This document shows, in pieces, positions 14,163 to 26,000 of a DNA stretch of 64,000 nt. The stretch covers positions 868,001-932,000 of the forward strand of contig JBCAMK010000010.1 in the NCBI GenBank assembly GCA_038503065.1, given 5' to 3'. This stretch comes from Paragyromitra xinjiangensis (lineage: Eukaryota; Ascomycota; Pezizomycetes; Pezizales; Discinaceae). The notes beneath the pieces were generated by a model. That model saw only the letters and a list, made by a program, of their open reading frames with translations, did not search any database and was not told the DNA's origin. The position numbers and the translations under genes are program-made. Numbering within the stretch: the stretch's first letter is position 1; each line of letters begins with the position of its first letter.

Positions 14163-14990
14163 CTATAACTTTGCCCTATCCTGACCTAATGCCGCAATAA
14201 TGGGTGGGTCTCCATCTGGCAGCAACGTTTCCCCCGTCAAATCTTCAAGCTCCCTCACTGCTCTCCAAGTTTCCTCTAATCCTACTCTGATAGTCCTCAA
14301 TCCAACCTTCCTTGCTGCCTTCAAATTCAACCCAATATCATCCAGAAATACCACCTCCTCTGGTTTCTCAATACCAAGCCGATTCAGAGCAAGCTCATAT
14401 ATCCCATTTTCAGGCTTCCTCATCCCACTCTCGCTCGAAGACACAAACACGTCGAACAATGACCTTAGTTTAGAATTGTCACTATACGGATGGTCTTTCG
14501 GGTATTGATAGTCGTTCGTTAGAGCCCCGATTTTGTATTTGCCCGTCTCCCGCAGCCTGCGGATCGCCGTGATGATGTAAGGGTCAAATGTACGCGAGGT
14601 TCTCATCATCTCCCAGAAAAGATACTCCCCGTCAACGCTAGGTCGCCCGTTCGGTGTGATACCGCGCTCGGTGTGGAACGACTTCCATATCGAGGGATTT
14701 GTGAGGTCGGCCGTAAAGTGAATGAAAAAAGTCGAATCCATAGGAATTTCACCCCGCTCAAGTTTGTGCCAAGCACCATCAGGCGAAGTGCTTACGATCG
14801 CGTAGTTTATGTAGCCCGAAGGGATCCCTTGCCTTTTCTCATAGTCACGAATGGCAAGCATGGGTGAAAGGACCTAAATGGATCAACGGTGAGCACTTGA
14901 CGATCCACATAAAAAAATAGGGTTGGCGAGACATACACAAACACCACCGACATCGAAAAGACAAGCCTTAATGGGGGATCTTGGAGACAT
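14163..14990 (-). CDS. HAD-superfamily hydrolase-like protein (ACAD10/epoxide-hydrolase-N type)
   Basis: Two exons on the minus strand, 14990-14937 and 14873-14163, give 254 aa. The 63-bp intron has a GTATGT donor and TTTAG acceptor and joins GGVC to VLSPM in frame. HAD motif I is FDVGG with the nucleophile Asp13. Motif II is ALTND (Thr137), motif III is the Lys of RKPE (Lys171), and motif IV is FLDD (Asp196/Asp197). The segment between motifs I and II is the helical cap. This arrangement matches the HAD domain found alone in fungi or fused in ACAD10 and in the N-terminal half of soluble epoxide hydrolase. The second motif-I Asp, which acts as acid/base in HAD phosphatases, is Gly15. Phosphatase activity is therefore doubtful and the substrate is unknown. 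No targeting signal is evident. Confidence 0.88.
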
Positions 14991-17278
14991 CGGGGTTCCA
15001 AAAACTTCTGGTGACTGACGTTCTATGTAAGGGAGGGATAACTTTCTGTAACCGAAGAACGCGTGTGTTTAAGGGGAAAGTGGGCGCGTGGAGGTTCGGC
15101 GACACATGCAGTGCGGTAACCGAGGTAACAATCAATGTTTCAGATAAACCTCGATAGCAGAGCTTCGAGTGAGAAGTTGACATGGAGCCTACTAACTGAG
15201 TGCGGTTCAGATTCTTTTTTTGTCGCCTGTCCCGGTGCTGTACGGAAAAAAAAGAACTATGTAGTCGCCGTAGGCGAGTGATAATCCATGGTTAAGTGAC
15301 CTGCTTTACCTGCAAAAGAAAAGACTGCAAGCACAAGATGGACCTATTAATCATAGGATAGGTATTTTCCCAAGAGATTAATAGAGACGGTCGGAAACAC
15401 TTGTTGTAACCAAGGCCTCTATGGCCATGGGTTGCCTTTATTCACTTCCGGCTGGCAAGTGTTCTTTATCGGTCCATCATCAATCACTCGCGGTGAGAAT
15501 CACAAGATATCTGTGGATTGGTCTCGATCTCCGTATAGCCCTGGCCTTGGTGTTTTCTCTAAGTTTAACTATGGCAGTTATGATAATTGCAAATTACAAA
15601 ACTCAACTCCAGCGGACCGTCTAGTTGGAAGTCCATCGTGCGAATCGTGTGCACCAGTGTCCACAGTTTCCGTTGCCCTTAGTTTAGCCTCCGAAGAATC
15701 CAGAAAGCCACCCTTTCCCGGATGCACGATTTTCTCCACTCCCCTTTGCGACTTCCTCCACCCACCGGTGAAGTTTTTCACGGTCTGTCATCAACCGTGT
15801 ATCTATGAGTCGTTTGTCGTCTACCGTTTCGCTGCGATTGAAAGGGAGAAGTGTCGGTATCGAGCGAATCTGGATAGCCACTGATCAATATATGGAGGTG
15901 ATGGGAAAACCTCCCCCCTAATAGTGGTAACTGGCATCAGAAGCAGGGTGAAAAATACTAGATATCTATACCCAAGTTCCCCCATCCCCCCGCCTGGGGC
16001 ATCCAACTCAACCTCAGCGAACCCTACAGCACCTTCCTCCTCCTTCCTTCTCTCTATGATTTCATTTATTATGGGCTTTATGGTACGGCAGCTAGGGCAG
16101 TAGGACGCAGTCCAAAATGTGATTAGTGGAATTCCGGCCGTTGTCGAAAGTCGAAGAATTGTGTGGAATTCTGCTTCATTCCGGATTCTAAGTCACGAGC
16201 ATTGAGTCATCTGCTGAATAAAATTATTTCCCAGAAGAATAGCGGGCTTACGAGCCGTAGATTCGAGTTTTGGAGTAGGTTATTGCCGAGATATGGAATC
16301 CTGAGCTAGGGATAGGGAGAGAAAACTTGAGGGAGATGCGGGGACGGGTGAACTGTCTGAGCATGTTGGGAACTGTGGTTATACTACTAATCGAACTTGA
16401 GAAGGAAGACGAAAGCTGTGAGTGACAACCCCATAGTGTTTTATTCCCAAAGTACTGGCTACGTCAATGTCTTGGCAAAATAACAATCCGCTTTATCGAA
16501 CTGATGACGAAAGTCTCGAGGGAAGAAGCGAAACGAAACATCTCATGATACCGGTAATGCCTGGTTCACATTGGCCAGATCGAATAGCTAATAAAAATCT
16601 CGTTAGGCCTTTGAAACCTATAACCCTTCGCTTTGTTCAGGGCATCGTTCAGAGTACCAGCCAATGACAATGTGCAAAGAAGATGGAATTTTTAGGAATT
16701 TTGCTTGATGAAGCAGTTTAAAGCTTAGAGACTGATTACACGTAGCTTCCGCAAATTAGGGGACCGGGCCTCAATGCATCGGGTGAACAGCCTCACAGTC
16801 TCATGGGAACAAAAAGCCATTATGTATTATGAACTGATACCAAGTCAAACAAGAATTCCATCTCAACCAGCCTAACCCCTCGAAAATAATCTTCAATAAT
16901 ATAAAGTAAATGAAATAAATAGACAACGCCAGCCAAGTATAACCCCTCCGACCTCCTAAAGCAAAGATTCAGCGCCCGCTCTCACCGAACATTGAAAACG
17001 CCAAACCAAATAACCCTCATCTCACCCTTCACAAAACAAAACATACATGCAATCATAACCCGGTAGGGTAGAAATGAAAATAAATAAATAAAAGGGATTT
17101 GCGATCAAAATAATCAGGAAGACGTGGGGGCGGACATGTGAGTGCGGCTGAAACCAGTCGTTCATAACTACCTTCGATCGCTCTCTTTCTTCCGTTTTTT
17201 TCTGCTGTTTGTTCCAGGGTTTAGTTAGTGGAGTCGGAATCCCCAGGATTCCAACTCGGTCAAGTTGTTACTGCCCAC
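14991..17278. other. Intergenic spacer between divergent or tandem minus-strand genes
   Basis: No frame longer than 150 codons and none with family features. The left end is the promoter of the HAD-like gene and the right end is the 3' flank of Maf1. I see no repeat or RNA gene here. Confidence 0.5.
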
Positions 17279-18309
17279 CTAAACCTCCATTCCTTCCAAA
17301 AAGCCATTGTCATCATAGCTATCTTCTCCCCAGATACTTTTACTCTCAACAAAATCTTCGTCGAAATCATCATCGCTATCATCCCATCCTTCGTGTCCGG
17401 GGCCCATACCACCAGCCTCAGTTCTCCACCCGCCTACCATGTTCGTTTCTAAGGGCGAATGGCTTAGGGTACTCAGTCCTCTCAGATAGAGGTAGCAAAC
17501 TCTTTTTTTGTGCTTGTTAAAGAAGAAAAGATTTGTTGACCAGATGAGGCCCTCCTCTCCGTATGGGTCATCAGAGACATCGTCGGGTGAGTAAGCATAA
17601 ATGTTGCAATTCAACAGATCCATTTCTTTATCGATGGTATCCCACATCCTGGGTAGAGATTTGGATATGTTGACCCCCAAATTAAAGAGAGTTGTATTGA
17701 AATTGTTCATGACCGTCCGGAGATGTCGCTCTCGGCGGAAGTCAGAGGGCTTAAGGACCGTCGAGAAGTCGTAGTCTGAATGCGAAGCGTTGAGCGTTGC
17801 GATCAGGTAGGCGAATGTGCGCCGTGCGGAGATCTGGTCGAGGGGCCCGAAAGGAGAATGGAGGGTCTGGTAGACTGCCTTGGACTGGTTGCTGCTACCA
17901 AGGGATGGTCCGCCGGTAGCTTTAGGAGGGGAGAGCGACTCGGATAGGCGTAGATCAGCTTCATAGCGATTTGTGATTGTGTTTGAAATGTTTTTGTACA
18001 ATTTCTTATCGGCGCCTGCGGCCTGATTGTTGCGCAGGGAGGAGGTAATGTTAGCTTGAGAAGGATGAAGACAAGCTTCAAGAGCTGGAAATATGGACCT
18101 TGGTGGTGTAGATGTCACAACCGCCAACGACACGACAGTCAGGTGTGTCGAAGACTAGTGCACGATTGATAGTGTCGAAGTCGCGAAGTGGAAGGAACTT
18201 TGTTTTGGTGCATATCGAGTTAGCTTTCAGGGAACGTGGTGAATGTCGCAACGATGGAATGATCGCTATGGGATGTGCATGATCATCGGTGCTGGGAGCT
18301 CACCTTCAT
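17279..18309 (-). CDS. maf1: Maf1, repressor of RNA polymerase III
   Basis: Three exons on the minus strand, 18309-18304 (only ATG AAG), 18197-18099 and 18022-17279, give 282 aa. The joined N-terminus reads MKFLPLRDFDTINRAL, the conserved start of Maf1, which fixes the micro-exon. Residues 3-35 hold the first Maf1 box (LVFDTPDCRVVGGCDIYTTK). After a Ser-rich loop, about 60-98, where the yeast protein is phosphorylated, come RRTFAYLIATLNASHSDYDFS (about 102-122), the DLLNCNIYAYSPD box and LIWSTNLFFFNKHKKRVCYLYLRG (194-217). The acidic tail (about 247-275) is typical. Maf1 binds Pol III and blocks its loading by TFIIIB on tRNA and 5S genes under starvation; TORC1/PKA phosphorylation relieves this in yeast. 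Intron 1 (106 bp) has a GTGAGC donor. Intron 2 (76 bp) starts with an atypical GTCCAT but has a GCTAAC branch site and CAG acceptor. Identification is firm; only the exact intron-2 donor is less certain. Confidence 0.95.
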
Positions 18310-20239
18310 GGTTCGTGATGTTTTAGTAAAGTGATGCAGAAAGTTGAATACTACTGGTGAGGACAGAAGGGGGGGGAAGCGGATATGTAGATGCGGATGG
18401 AAAGGTCGATGCGGATGTAGGTGTTGTCGTGGTTGCGTTGGTTGTGGAGCTGAGGAGGAGCTTGGGGTTCTTATTGTTTCAGAGGAGCTGGGCGATGAAG
18501 ATAAAAGGCCAAGAGGATATATGTATGTTTGTAAGTACCTGCACCTGTCCACACACATATAATCCTATGGGTTCCTTTGGATTTCTTTTATTTTTATATT
18601 TATTTATTTTCGGGTAGCTGTGGGAAGATAGTATGTGCCAAAGGATGTATCCACTGATCTGTGAGACCAATGTTTCAGCAAGCAAGTGTACTGGAGACAG
18701 ACGACATGATTTGAGGGGATGGTAATAGTCAGGGAATAGGAGGATGAGGGATGAGAGGGAGGGGAAGAGGGGAGGGAATGATGATGCTCGGGAGCTTTAG
18801 GGTGTGAAGCATCCGAGGCAGACAGAGTTGCGCGTAGTATGGAGAACAAGTGCGCGTTGTTACCGGACTGAGGAGTTTGCGGCAGCAGGTGACATCATCA
18901 CAGAAAAAAGCACGTTTCAACTTGGTTGGGCATCCTCTGGCTTGGGACCGGTCAATCATTGATACATGCATTCAAGTTCATCCCAGGTCCGTCCAGTGCC
19001 TACTATGCTGGGTGGTGAGACTTGACATTTTAGGTTGGCACGAGGCCCCCACTGACAATACATACATGTACCCCGAGTTGACGGGCCGTTAGTGCAGAAA
19101 ATTAGTGACGCGCATCCTAGAAAAGTAATGCTAACCCCCAGCAATCGTATTGCTAACCGATGGGATGGAAAATCACAGGACAAATTAGAGTGTGGATTTG
19201 GATCTTTGCAACAAATATCAAAGAAGATTTATGCTTACACATATAAGCATATGGGGGGTGGAGCTGGAACGGCAAGGGTGCTGGAAAATCGTTTGATCTT
19301 TGTGGCTGGGCACCCTGGCCGTTCACCGCACGCTTGTACCTATTTGTCGTGCTAGCGTCTACTCAAGGCGTCGTTTTGAAGTTGCTTTCCCTGATTAGGA
19401 AACTTTCTATTCCCCAGCCAAAAGCATCAAAACAGTGTGAATATGAGGGCCCCCATATACGGCGAGCCAGAATATAGTGATATCTCCTTTAAAAATACGT
19501 GCCCCGAAGGCCCTACAAGCGATGAGGAGTGTTGGGAAGGCACCAAAAAGATGCCAAGCGAGGCCTCAGAAGGCGCCAAGAACCTCTTCAGCCAATGGAA
19601 TTTCCCAAACCATTGAAACTTGCCTAATCTGGGTGTTTTCCACAAAGTGCTCTAGTCTCAGATATTCATTCTATATCCTAACATACCAAGCTTGCTGCCG
19701 GAATTGTGTTCATTTTGGGTGTTGTATTACAAAATACGTGTTTGGATATTGTTGCTGGCCCAAAAAAAAAGTGCATTACTTGTTGACACTCATGGGGCTA
19801 GCCAGGAATTCCTTGTGTAGAATTCGAATCGACACCCCGAAGCGTTGGTACAAGGGCAAGGCGATTTGTTGCCTACATGATTGCAGGACTACGATCGTTG
19901 TATGGCCCTGGATCCTCGTCATCGGTGGTGTAGACAGAGACCTAGCATTGCTCAACCTTGCTCTCCAACCCCACAAACATATGTGCATACATGCATTGCT
20001 GCTAAGTACATGTATCTACCCCAAAATATTGCCACTATAGACTACCACGCATGCGTATCTCTTTTTAGTTTCATGGATAGACATGACTAAACGCACCCGG
20101 AAGATGGTGACCCTACTAAAAGTGTGTAACTAACATATCTACCTAACTTTGGCTAGCCTGCACCATCTCGATAGTTTGTGGTCCGACTTTAAAGACAGTT
20201 AGCAATTGTCCAAGCTTCGATAATGGCTTGAAGGGATTT
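18310..20239. other. Spacer upstream of Maf1
   Basis: Contains the Maf1 promoter and leader and one TACATGTA palindrome at 19063; another is at 20007. A 187-codon frame at 19477-20040 lacks any motif or compositional sign of coding and is left out. Confidence 0.5.
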
Positions 20240-20765
20240 TCAGCCCTCTATACCTTCAAGGTACTTGACCGTAGTCAACTGGACCCCATCATCTAGTCCC
20301 TTAAGAATGTTCTTACACCAAACGCCTTTTGTTCCACCTGTAAGGAGCCCTATTTCTTTGTTGTGCAGAATCTCTTCGTCGACCAATGCTGCAGTAAGTT
20401 CGATTTTGCTTTCATCGTTTATATCTCTCCAGGAAATTCCGCCTCCGCAATTTTCACAAAACCCTCTGCGCCCTCTCTCGGATGAGGCATATTCCTTGTA
20501 TGTCGATTTGGAGATCCAGGTGAGTTGAGGAATGGGTGCGATGATGAAAGCAGCTATGAATGCTCCTAATGACTTCCTACACTTCGTGGCAGTCATCGCG
20601 CATTTTCAGTAGTGTCTTATAGTCTCACGTGGACAAGATTATGGAAAATACTTTTGTACAATGGCAATAAAATGTTGCGGGAGGATACTCGGTGCCTCCT
20701 GGGAATGATAATCGCCATCGGACGGAACAACATTCGCACCCGCCTTCAACAGATTCTGGATTCAT
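20240..20765 (-). CDS. GFA-domain (glutathione-dependent formaldehyde-activating enzyme-like) zinc protein
   Basis: Two exons on the minus strand, 20765-20652 and 20581-20240, give 151 aa. The 70-bp intron (GTATTT...GAAG) lies between the third and fourth cysteine positions of the zinc site. Splicing rebuilds CHCTKCRKSLGAF, the hallmark CxCxxC of the family (Cys34, Cys36, Cys39). A first CECC motif is at 10-13 and a late FCENCGG motif at 79-85 (Cys80, Cys83). Length and order match the small fungal GFA/Mss4-like fold that binds two zinc ions. The family name comes from a bacterial enzyme that condenses glutathione and formaldehyde; most fungal paralogues have no proven substrate, so I give only the domain. 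No targeting signal is seen; a cytosolic location is likely. Confidence 0.9.
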
Positions 20766-22427
20766 ATAGTGTTAGTGATTCTGTTGACTAGAATGTAGGG
20801 CGTAGTTTATCCTGGCTTCGGGGTGCCTTTACCTGGCCTTGTCAATTCTTGTGTCATATTTCTTTTGTAGAGCCGTCTAGGCTTGAGGGAGTAACTTCTT
20901 TTCTTTGAGTAAGAGGTTGTAAATCTGCCGTAATGTGAATGTTGGTTTCTATTCTATGAAGGGGCTTCGAGTCTGCTAACTAACAAATTTAAGCAAAATG
21001 TACATAAAAACACAGGACTGCTTGAATTTGTCAGCTAGTATTATGTTATCTCGAATAACTAGCTATTACCGGTATCTCCGACAACGGAGATAGCCAAATA
21101 TTTGAGGTAATACCACACGGTATCTGTTCTTCGTTGTTTGACGTACATATGATCTCGCGATTGCAAGATCCTTCGGGCCAAGTACCCTATAGTTATTGGT
21201 ACGTAAATCTCGGTTGAGTAAACTTCATCGTTTTATAGCTTGTACCAAAACCTTAGCTTTGTGGAAGCACACATAACACCTAGATCTAGAGCGAATACGA
21301 GTTTCAGCGATGGACCGGGTCTGCTAGCCTGTGGGGTGAAAATCCGGTGTGACATCGCAAAGGCTATCTACCAGGCCAGAAGTAGCTTCAGCTCTCGGTT
21401 AGTTATTAACTCAATGAGTAGTCTTTGGTTTCCCTTACCAATATATATATGTCGGGGTTGACAGTCTATAGCTAAGAACTCCATTTAAGAATCACTGATG
21501 ATGATGAGCGCGTGCACGTGTACTAAAGTGGACAAAATCAGGCAGGAAAATGCGAGTTGGGATAATATTTACATGTTGATCTCACCGTTATAAAACGCTA
21601 GGTGGGATTTTTGCTAGCGTTAATACTTAACCATATACATTCTCTCTCTAGATCTCCAAAGCCCCATTGCCGCAATTATCCTGGTTGAAACCAAGTTCCT
21701 TCTCGCTGCGCATATGCATATATATGCATGGGTACGTATATATATATATATGCGTACTCAATCTTGGAGGCTTGCTATATACAGAACTTTCGATACTAAC
21801 TCTGCGGATACTTTTAAAAATAATTTATAATTAGCCTATATAAAGAGGAATTAAGGACTAAACAAAGTTTTTTGCATCTATCATGATGTATACGTAATTA
21901 AGAATTGATTCAAACCAAATATAAGCTATTTAATTTTCACCTGTGAAGCACCTCAATATTAATAACCTCCCTTGTAATTAGCGACTGCAGTATATATCGC
22001 CATTTTTCTTTGAAACTTACTATAGCGGGATCACCACATATATATACATATCTCACGACCAATCGCAAGTGGTGATAAGGAGTCAATCCACAAACGCTGA
22101 ATATTAAAAGTGATCGAGATGCGGTTATGCAAACAATTGCAAGGGCCCTCACCGAAAAAAAAATCGGGCGTCAACGTGCTGTAAAGCGTCATATTAGCGA
22201 ATACTGCCACGGTCTTCATGCTAGATCTAATTCTAAAGGAGCTAGCCATAGTACTACATGTAGCTATAGCTAGCTATAAGCACCTGGGGAATATGTATTG
22301 TAACCCCCAGTATATCAGTCAAAACCAAATACCGCACCTAAGCGGTTTATCTAGTGGTCGATCTCCCCTCTTGCAATTTGAATTGGGTACACGATAGTAG
22401 GGCCCTAGGAGTATATATATACGTATC

Positions 22428-22444
22428 TATATCCTATTAGTTAA
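22428..22444. repeat. Left 17-bp target-site duplication
   Basis: TATATCCTATTAGTTAA, identical to 22676-22692. The two copies flank exactly 231 bp that ends in an (ATC)n tract. Confidence 0.75.
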
Positions 22445-22675
22445 GAGAGAGAAGAAGATGAAAGAGAACTGGGGTGGGGATATGGAGAGTTAGAGAGATA
22501 AAATTGTATACAGAAAGAATTGTGGGCTGGAAAATTGTTGTTATGGTTTTATTTGGTTTTGTTTGTGGTTATTTTATTTTATGAGGGTTTTGTTTTTGTT
22601 TTTTATTGTTAAGTTATCGTCATAACCCATAGGGTTGGATACGTAAATGAATTATCATCATCATCATCATCATCA
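22445..22675 (+). mobile_element. Short non-LTR retro-insertion (5'-truncated LINE or SINE)
   Basis: A 231-bp purine- and GT-rich segment bounded by a perfect 17-bp direct repeat. It has an inverted repeat AACCC-ATA-GGGTT about 30 bp before the 3' end and then a simple (ATC)7 tail. This 3' organisation (hairpin, short spacer, microsatellite tail, target-site duplication) is the same as in the two LINEs at 52.7-59.3 and 61.4-63.7 kb, although the sequence differs. No ORF is present. It is probably a dead 5'-truncated copy of an unrelated LINE family, or a SINE using LINE machinery. Confidence 0.65.
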
Positions 22676-22692
22676 TATATCCTATTAGTTAA
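22676..22692. repeat. Right 17-bp target-site duplication
   Basis: Second copy of TATATCCTATTAGTTAA, directly after the (ATC)n tail of the insertion. Confidence 0.75.
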
Positions 22693-23000
22693 AAATGACG
22701 TCGACGCCACGCCAGAGATAAGCACCAGACCTTAGTGTTGTTATAAAATGGATATTGTTGCAGATAAGATTCTCATCTAATTATTTTAAACCGCTCTATT
22801 TGGGCCTGAGAATGTATACTCTTATAGAGTAGTTATTCTTACCCACAATATACTTGTATATAACAAACCCCTTGCTTCTGAATCTAAGTCTAAGAGGTTA
22901 TCGCCTAGATAGGCAATCTACATCCCAGGTTCGCAAATTCAACTGGTAACAAAGCTGACGGCTCAGTGTTAGAGCTTAAAGCTTATTCAAAAGAATAGCA

Positions 23001-23056
23001 ATTGTGACTATATATATAGTCACAATAGCTTCCTTATATATATAAGGAAGCTATTG
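23001..23056. repeat. Two overlapping perfect palindromes
   Basis: Bases 23001-23026 form a perfect 26-bp palindrome (arm ATTGTGACTATA). Bases 23023-23056 form a perfect 34-bp palindrome (arm CAATAGCTTCCTTATAT). They share the four bases CAAT, and both have TATATA centres. They could extrude as neighbouring cruciforms or fold as two stacked hairpins in RNA. No ORF or gene is close. Confidence 0.9.
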
Positions 23057-26000
23057 TCAGGAAAAGTCATCAGTTAGGAAAGGGGATGAATTTTCAATGC
23101 CATATATACTGATAGGCTAGTTGATAGGTGGGTTTCTCTCCAATATTATCCAGCTTTAGCCTCACAATCGACGCTCGTTTGTTTGAAGTAGGGTTTTTTT
23201 GACCGAGTTCGAAGGGCCAGTCGATCAGCGGCGAATAAATTGGACAGGTTTGGTTACGAGACTGCATGTAATCCAAGCCTATAACCCAAGTGTCCCACTT
23301 CGGTGTTCATGACCCAAAGCGTTGTAAAATACTCCTAGCTTTGCCTTCCGCAAATCTTTGCGAGTAGGGCGCTGTGTATATACATCTTCCCATATAAATG
23401 TGACCTAAACATACCGAAAACCGGTACCAGCACTTACGCATAGGCTAATTTGTCAATAAAACTGGGAGACTCTCCATTATATTCGAAGCTTAGCTTATTC
23501 TTGTCATAATACTAGCGCATATTTTCGGTAACGGGAGGAATGGTTATCAGTGACCTCTCTTGTACCTGGCTTCCGGATGGTGTTTCTGGAGGTGTGACTT
23601 AAGGGGTGGAAGATTTCGTAACTCATTTCCGGGGGTTATGTACGCCTCTCAGCTTCCAACTACATACCTTAGGTCTGATACATAACTCGAAGCTAGTCTA
23701 CCAATGACAGCGTCGATCTTACTTATGTCAGGAGAGGAAGGGCTCTCGCAGAATTTGGCCGGCTATGTCTCACCAATTCTGGTTTGGGAAACCCGTGATT
23801 TCCAGAAGGCATATACGTACTTTTCTAGGACAAAGGTTTTCGTAAGTGTGCTGTTTTACACCAAAAGTAGTCACTTTGGCAGTGCCAAAAGTACAGTCTG
23901 CCCATAGTGAAAAAAGCCCAGAACTTGGCGGGGATTTGGGAAATATTTGAGCAGTATCCTGTAATTTTTTTCTAGCTTTTTTGGCGTTTCCCCTGAATGG
24001 TTATGGTTGTTTGAGTCTTGAGGAGTCTAGAATTCATTGATTTTGTGTGGAAACCCATACAAATCTTCCATAGCAACAGGGTACAGCAATAAAATATTTT
24101 CTAGCACTCAAAGGATTTACTTTCTCCTTCTAAAATCCCTCAAGAGTAATCTTTACATAGTTAGTTTATCCCAATAGCATATCCTAATTTAATCCATTAA
24201 GTCCTGAATGCTGTGGAGGTAGTGGAATAAGGCTACTTTTGGTATGAATCACCTAATTACGAAAACTTTTGTCCAGTCATTGTATATTATCCATTATACG
24301 CATAGGCTGATCGATCCCCAATCGACTAAACCGTTTCTCGTACACGTAGTAGGTTCACCACGTTTTCTTTTTGAATGTAAATATTACCTTTGATATGGGG
24401 ACAGTATGATCTAGTAGGTAGTGTGGCTAGCACTAATAGTACCAAGAAAGGGAAGTTGATGGTGTAAATATATATTTTAAATTCCATACGCTGATCGTGC
24501 ATCAATGACGATATAGTGTCGCGCAGCGTGGAGCCCTGATTTTTCTCTCCTTCTCAAATACTGCCCGAAGTACCACTGGTAATGGAGGAAGTCAACGTCT
24601 AGATAAAAGTACTTAACGACATGGATTATAGCACATATTGGTTGTGCTGTCTGTGATTCACGCAGTGAGTATGAGCCACAGTAAGCCTCAATGCGGCACA
24701 CAACTTTCTGGGCCGCGTGGCGGTTAACACAGCCTGTCGCTACGAAGGATCTTTTAGTGCACCGAGTAGTAATTACATGTAGCTAGTTTGGAACCATTTA
24801 CTAGGGTGAGAATATTCGAAAGAGGCCCCTGTCGCAGCCATCCCCTCTACATATCCATGTATACAAGGACGACTTATACCTATCAGTTGCTGAATTACAA
24901 GGTATGGGGAATTATAATTATTCATAGCATTCATCCAACCCCTTTGTAGTTCCCAACGCTGAAATCGGTAGCGCTTGTTGAACGGCTCAACGCGAAGATA
25001 GCACTTTTCTCCTATGGTAAGAAATATCTAACTACGGGAGAGATATGTATATAGAGTTCTACCAAACGCTTCGTGTCATCGCTTAAACATAGGTAAGGAT
25101 GCAGAGGTGCAAAATTTTTCCCAGAAGGCGGTATGGCGGAGCAGAAGGGATGGTACCTGCACTTTCCAAAGATTTGCCGGACACCGTAACCTGAGTCGTC
25201 ATGCCTCTCCTGGTGGTCCATCTTTTGTGACTTCATACTCACTGCATCGCAAACTGCATACAATACTCTATTAAGGCAAGCCCTCACTTGTATGAAGCCC
25301 AACGAATTGTTGCCTTGTCTGGGATAGTGGAGCGTCAAGTCCACTTTCTCCTACTTAAACCCCACATGATATAAGGAATTATTGTATATACCAGTGATAA
25401 CCATACATTATCTAGTAACTGCTAAAGGATGTGAGCACGCCCTAGCCTCTTATATAATAGGACTACCAGTAGGTGCTGCAGTAAACCAAAAGTACAAGGT
25501 AAAATTGGTAGACAACGGGTAAAAAGGCGACGATTTACGGGAAAACTCAATGCGAGTATGATATCTAATCAATTTCAAGAAGTTTGATGCCTTTCTGGGT
25601 TACCCAAGTGCTTTCATACAAGGAGTCCTACGTCAGCCTCTTGCACTTTGGGGAAGGGGGGATAAGGCAAATGTCTCAAACCAAACCCACCCGCATATAT
25701 ACACGTGGATAATCATTTTCGTGAGTAATATGGCGCTGGATTTAACGTATTTATTATATGCGTAATGTACTCGACCTGATTTCTGCTGACCAGGGCGTCC
25801 TTGGGCAGATAAAAGGTACTCGGAAATGTAAGCTGCATGCAAATCTCTCCAACCAATCAGAGGGCTAGGGTCCATCTTATCGTCCAATTGACTGAAACCT
25901 TCTTACAATCTAAATTTTCAGGTATTTATCGACTTCCTCGAGTACAATTGTGCACGTGCGACAACAACTTGAAACTTAAGACCAGGCTTCGCTTTAGCCA

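Noticed and set aside
17279..18133. Single-exon reading of Maf1 starting at 18133
   Set aside because: It begins with a GTG, lacks the conserved N-terminal Maf1 box, and reads intron 2 as protein.
19477..20040. 187-codon plus-strand frame
   Set aside because: Irregular composition rich in Cys, Trp and Ile, no domain, no upstream signals, and no neighbouring frames that join by splicing.
20582..20596. ATG at 20596 as start of the GFA protein
   Set aside because: It lies inside the intron; using it would lose the CxC half of the zinc site that is restored by the exon at 20652-20765.
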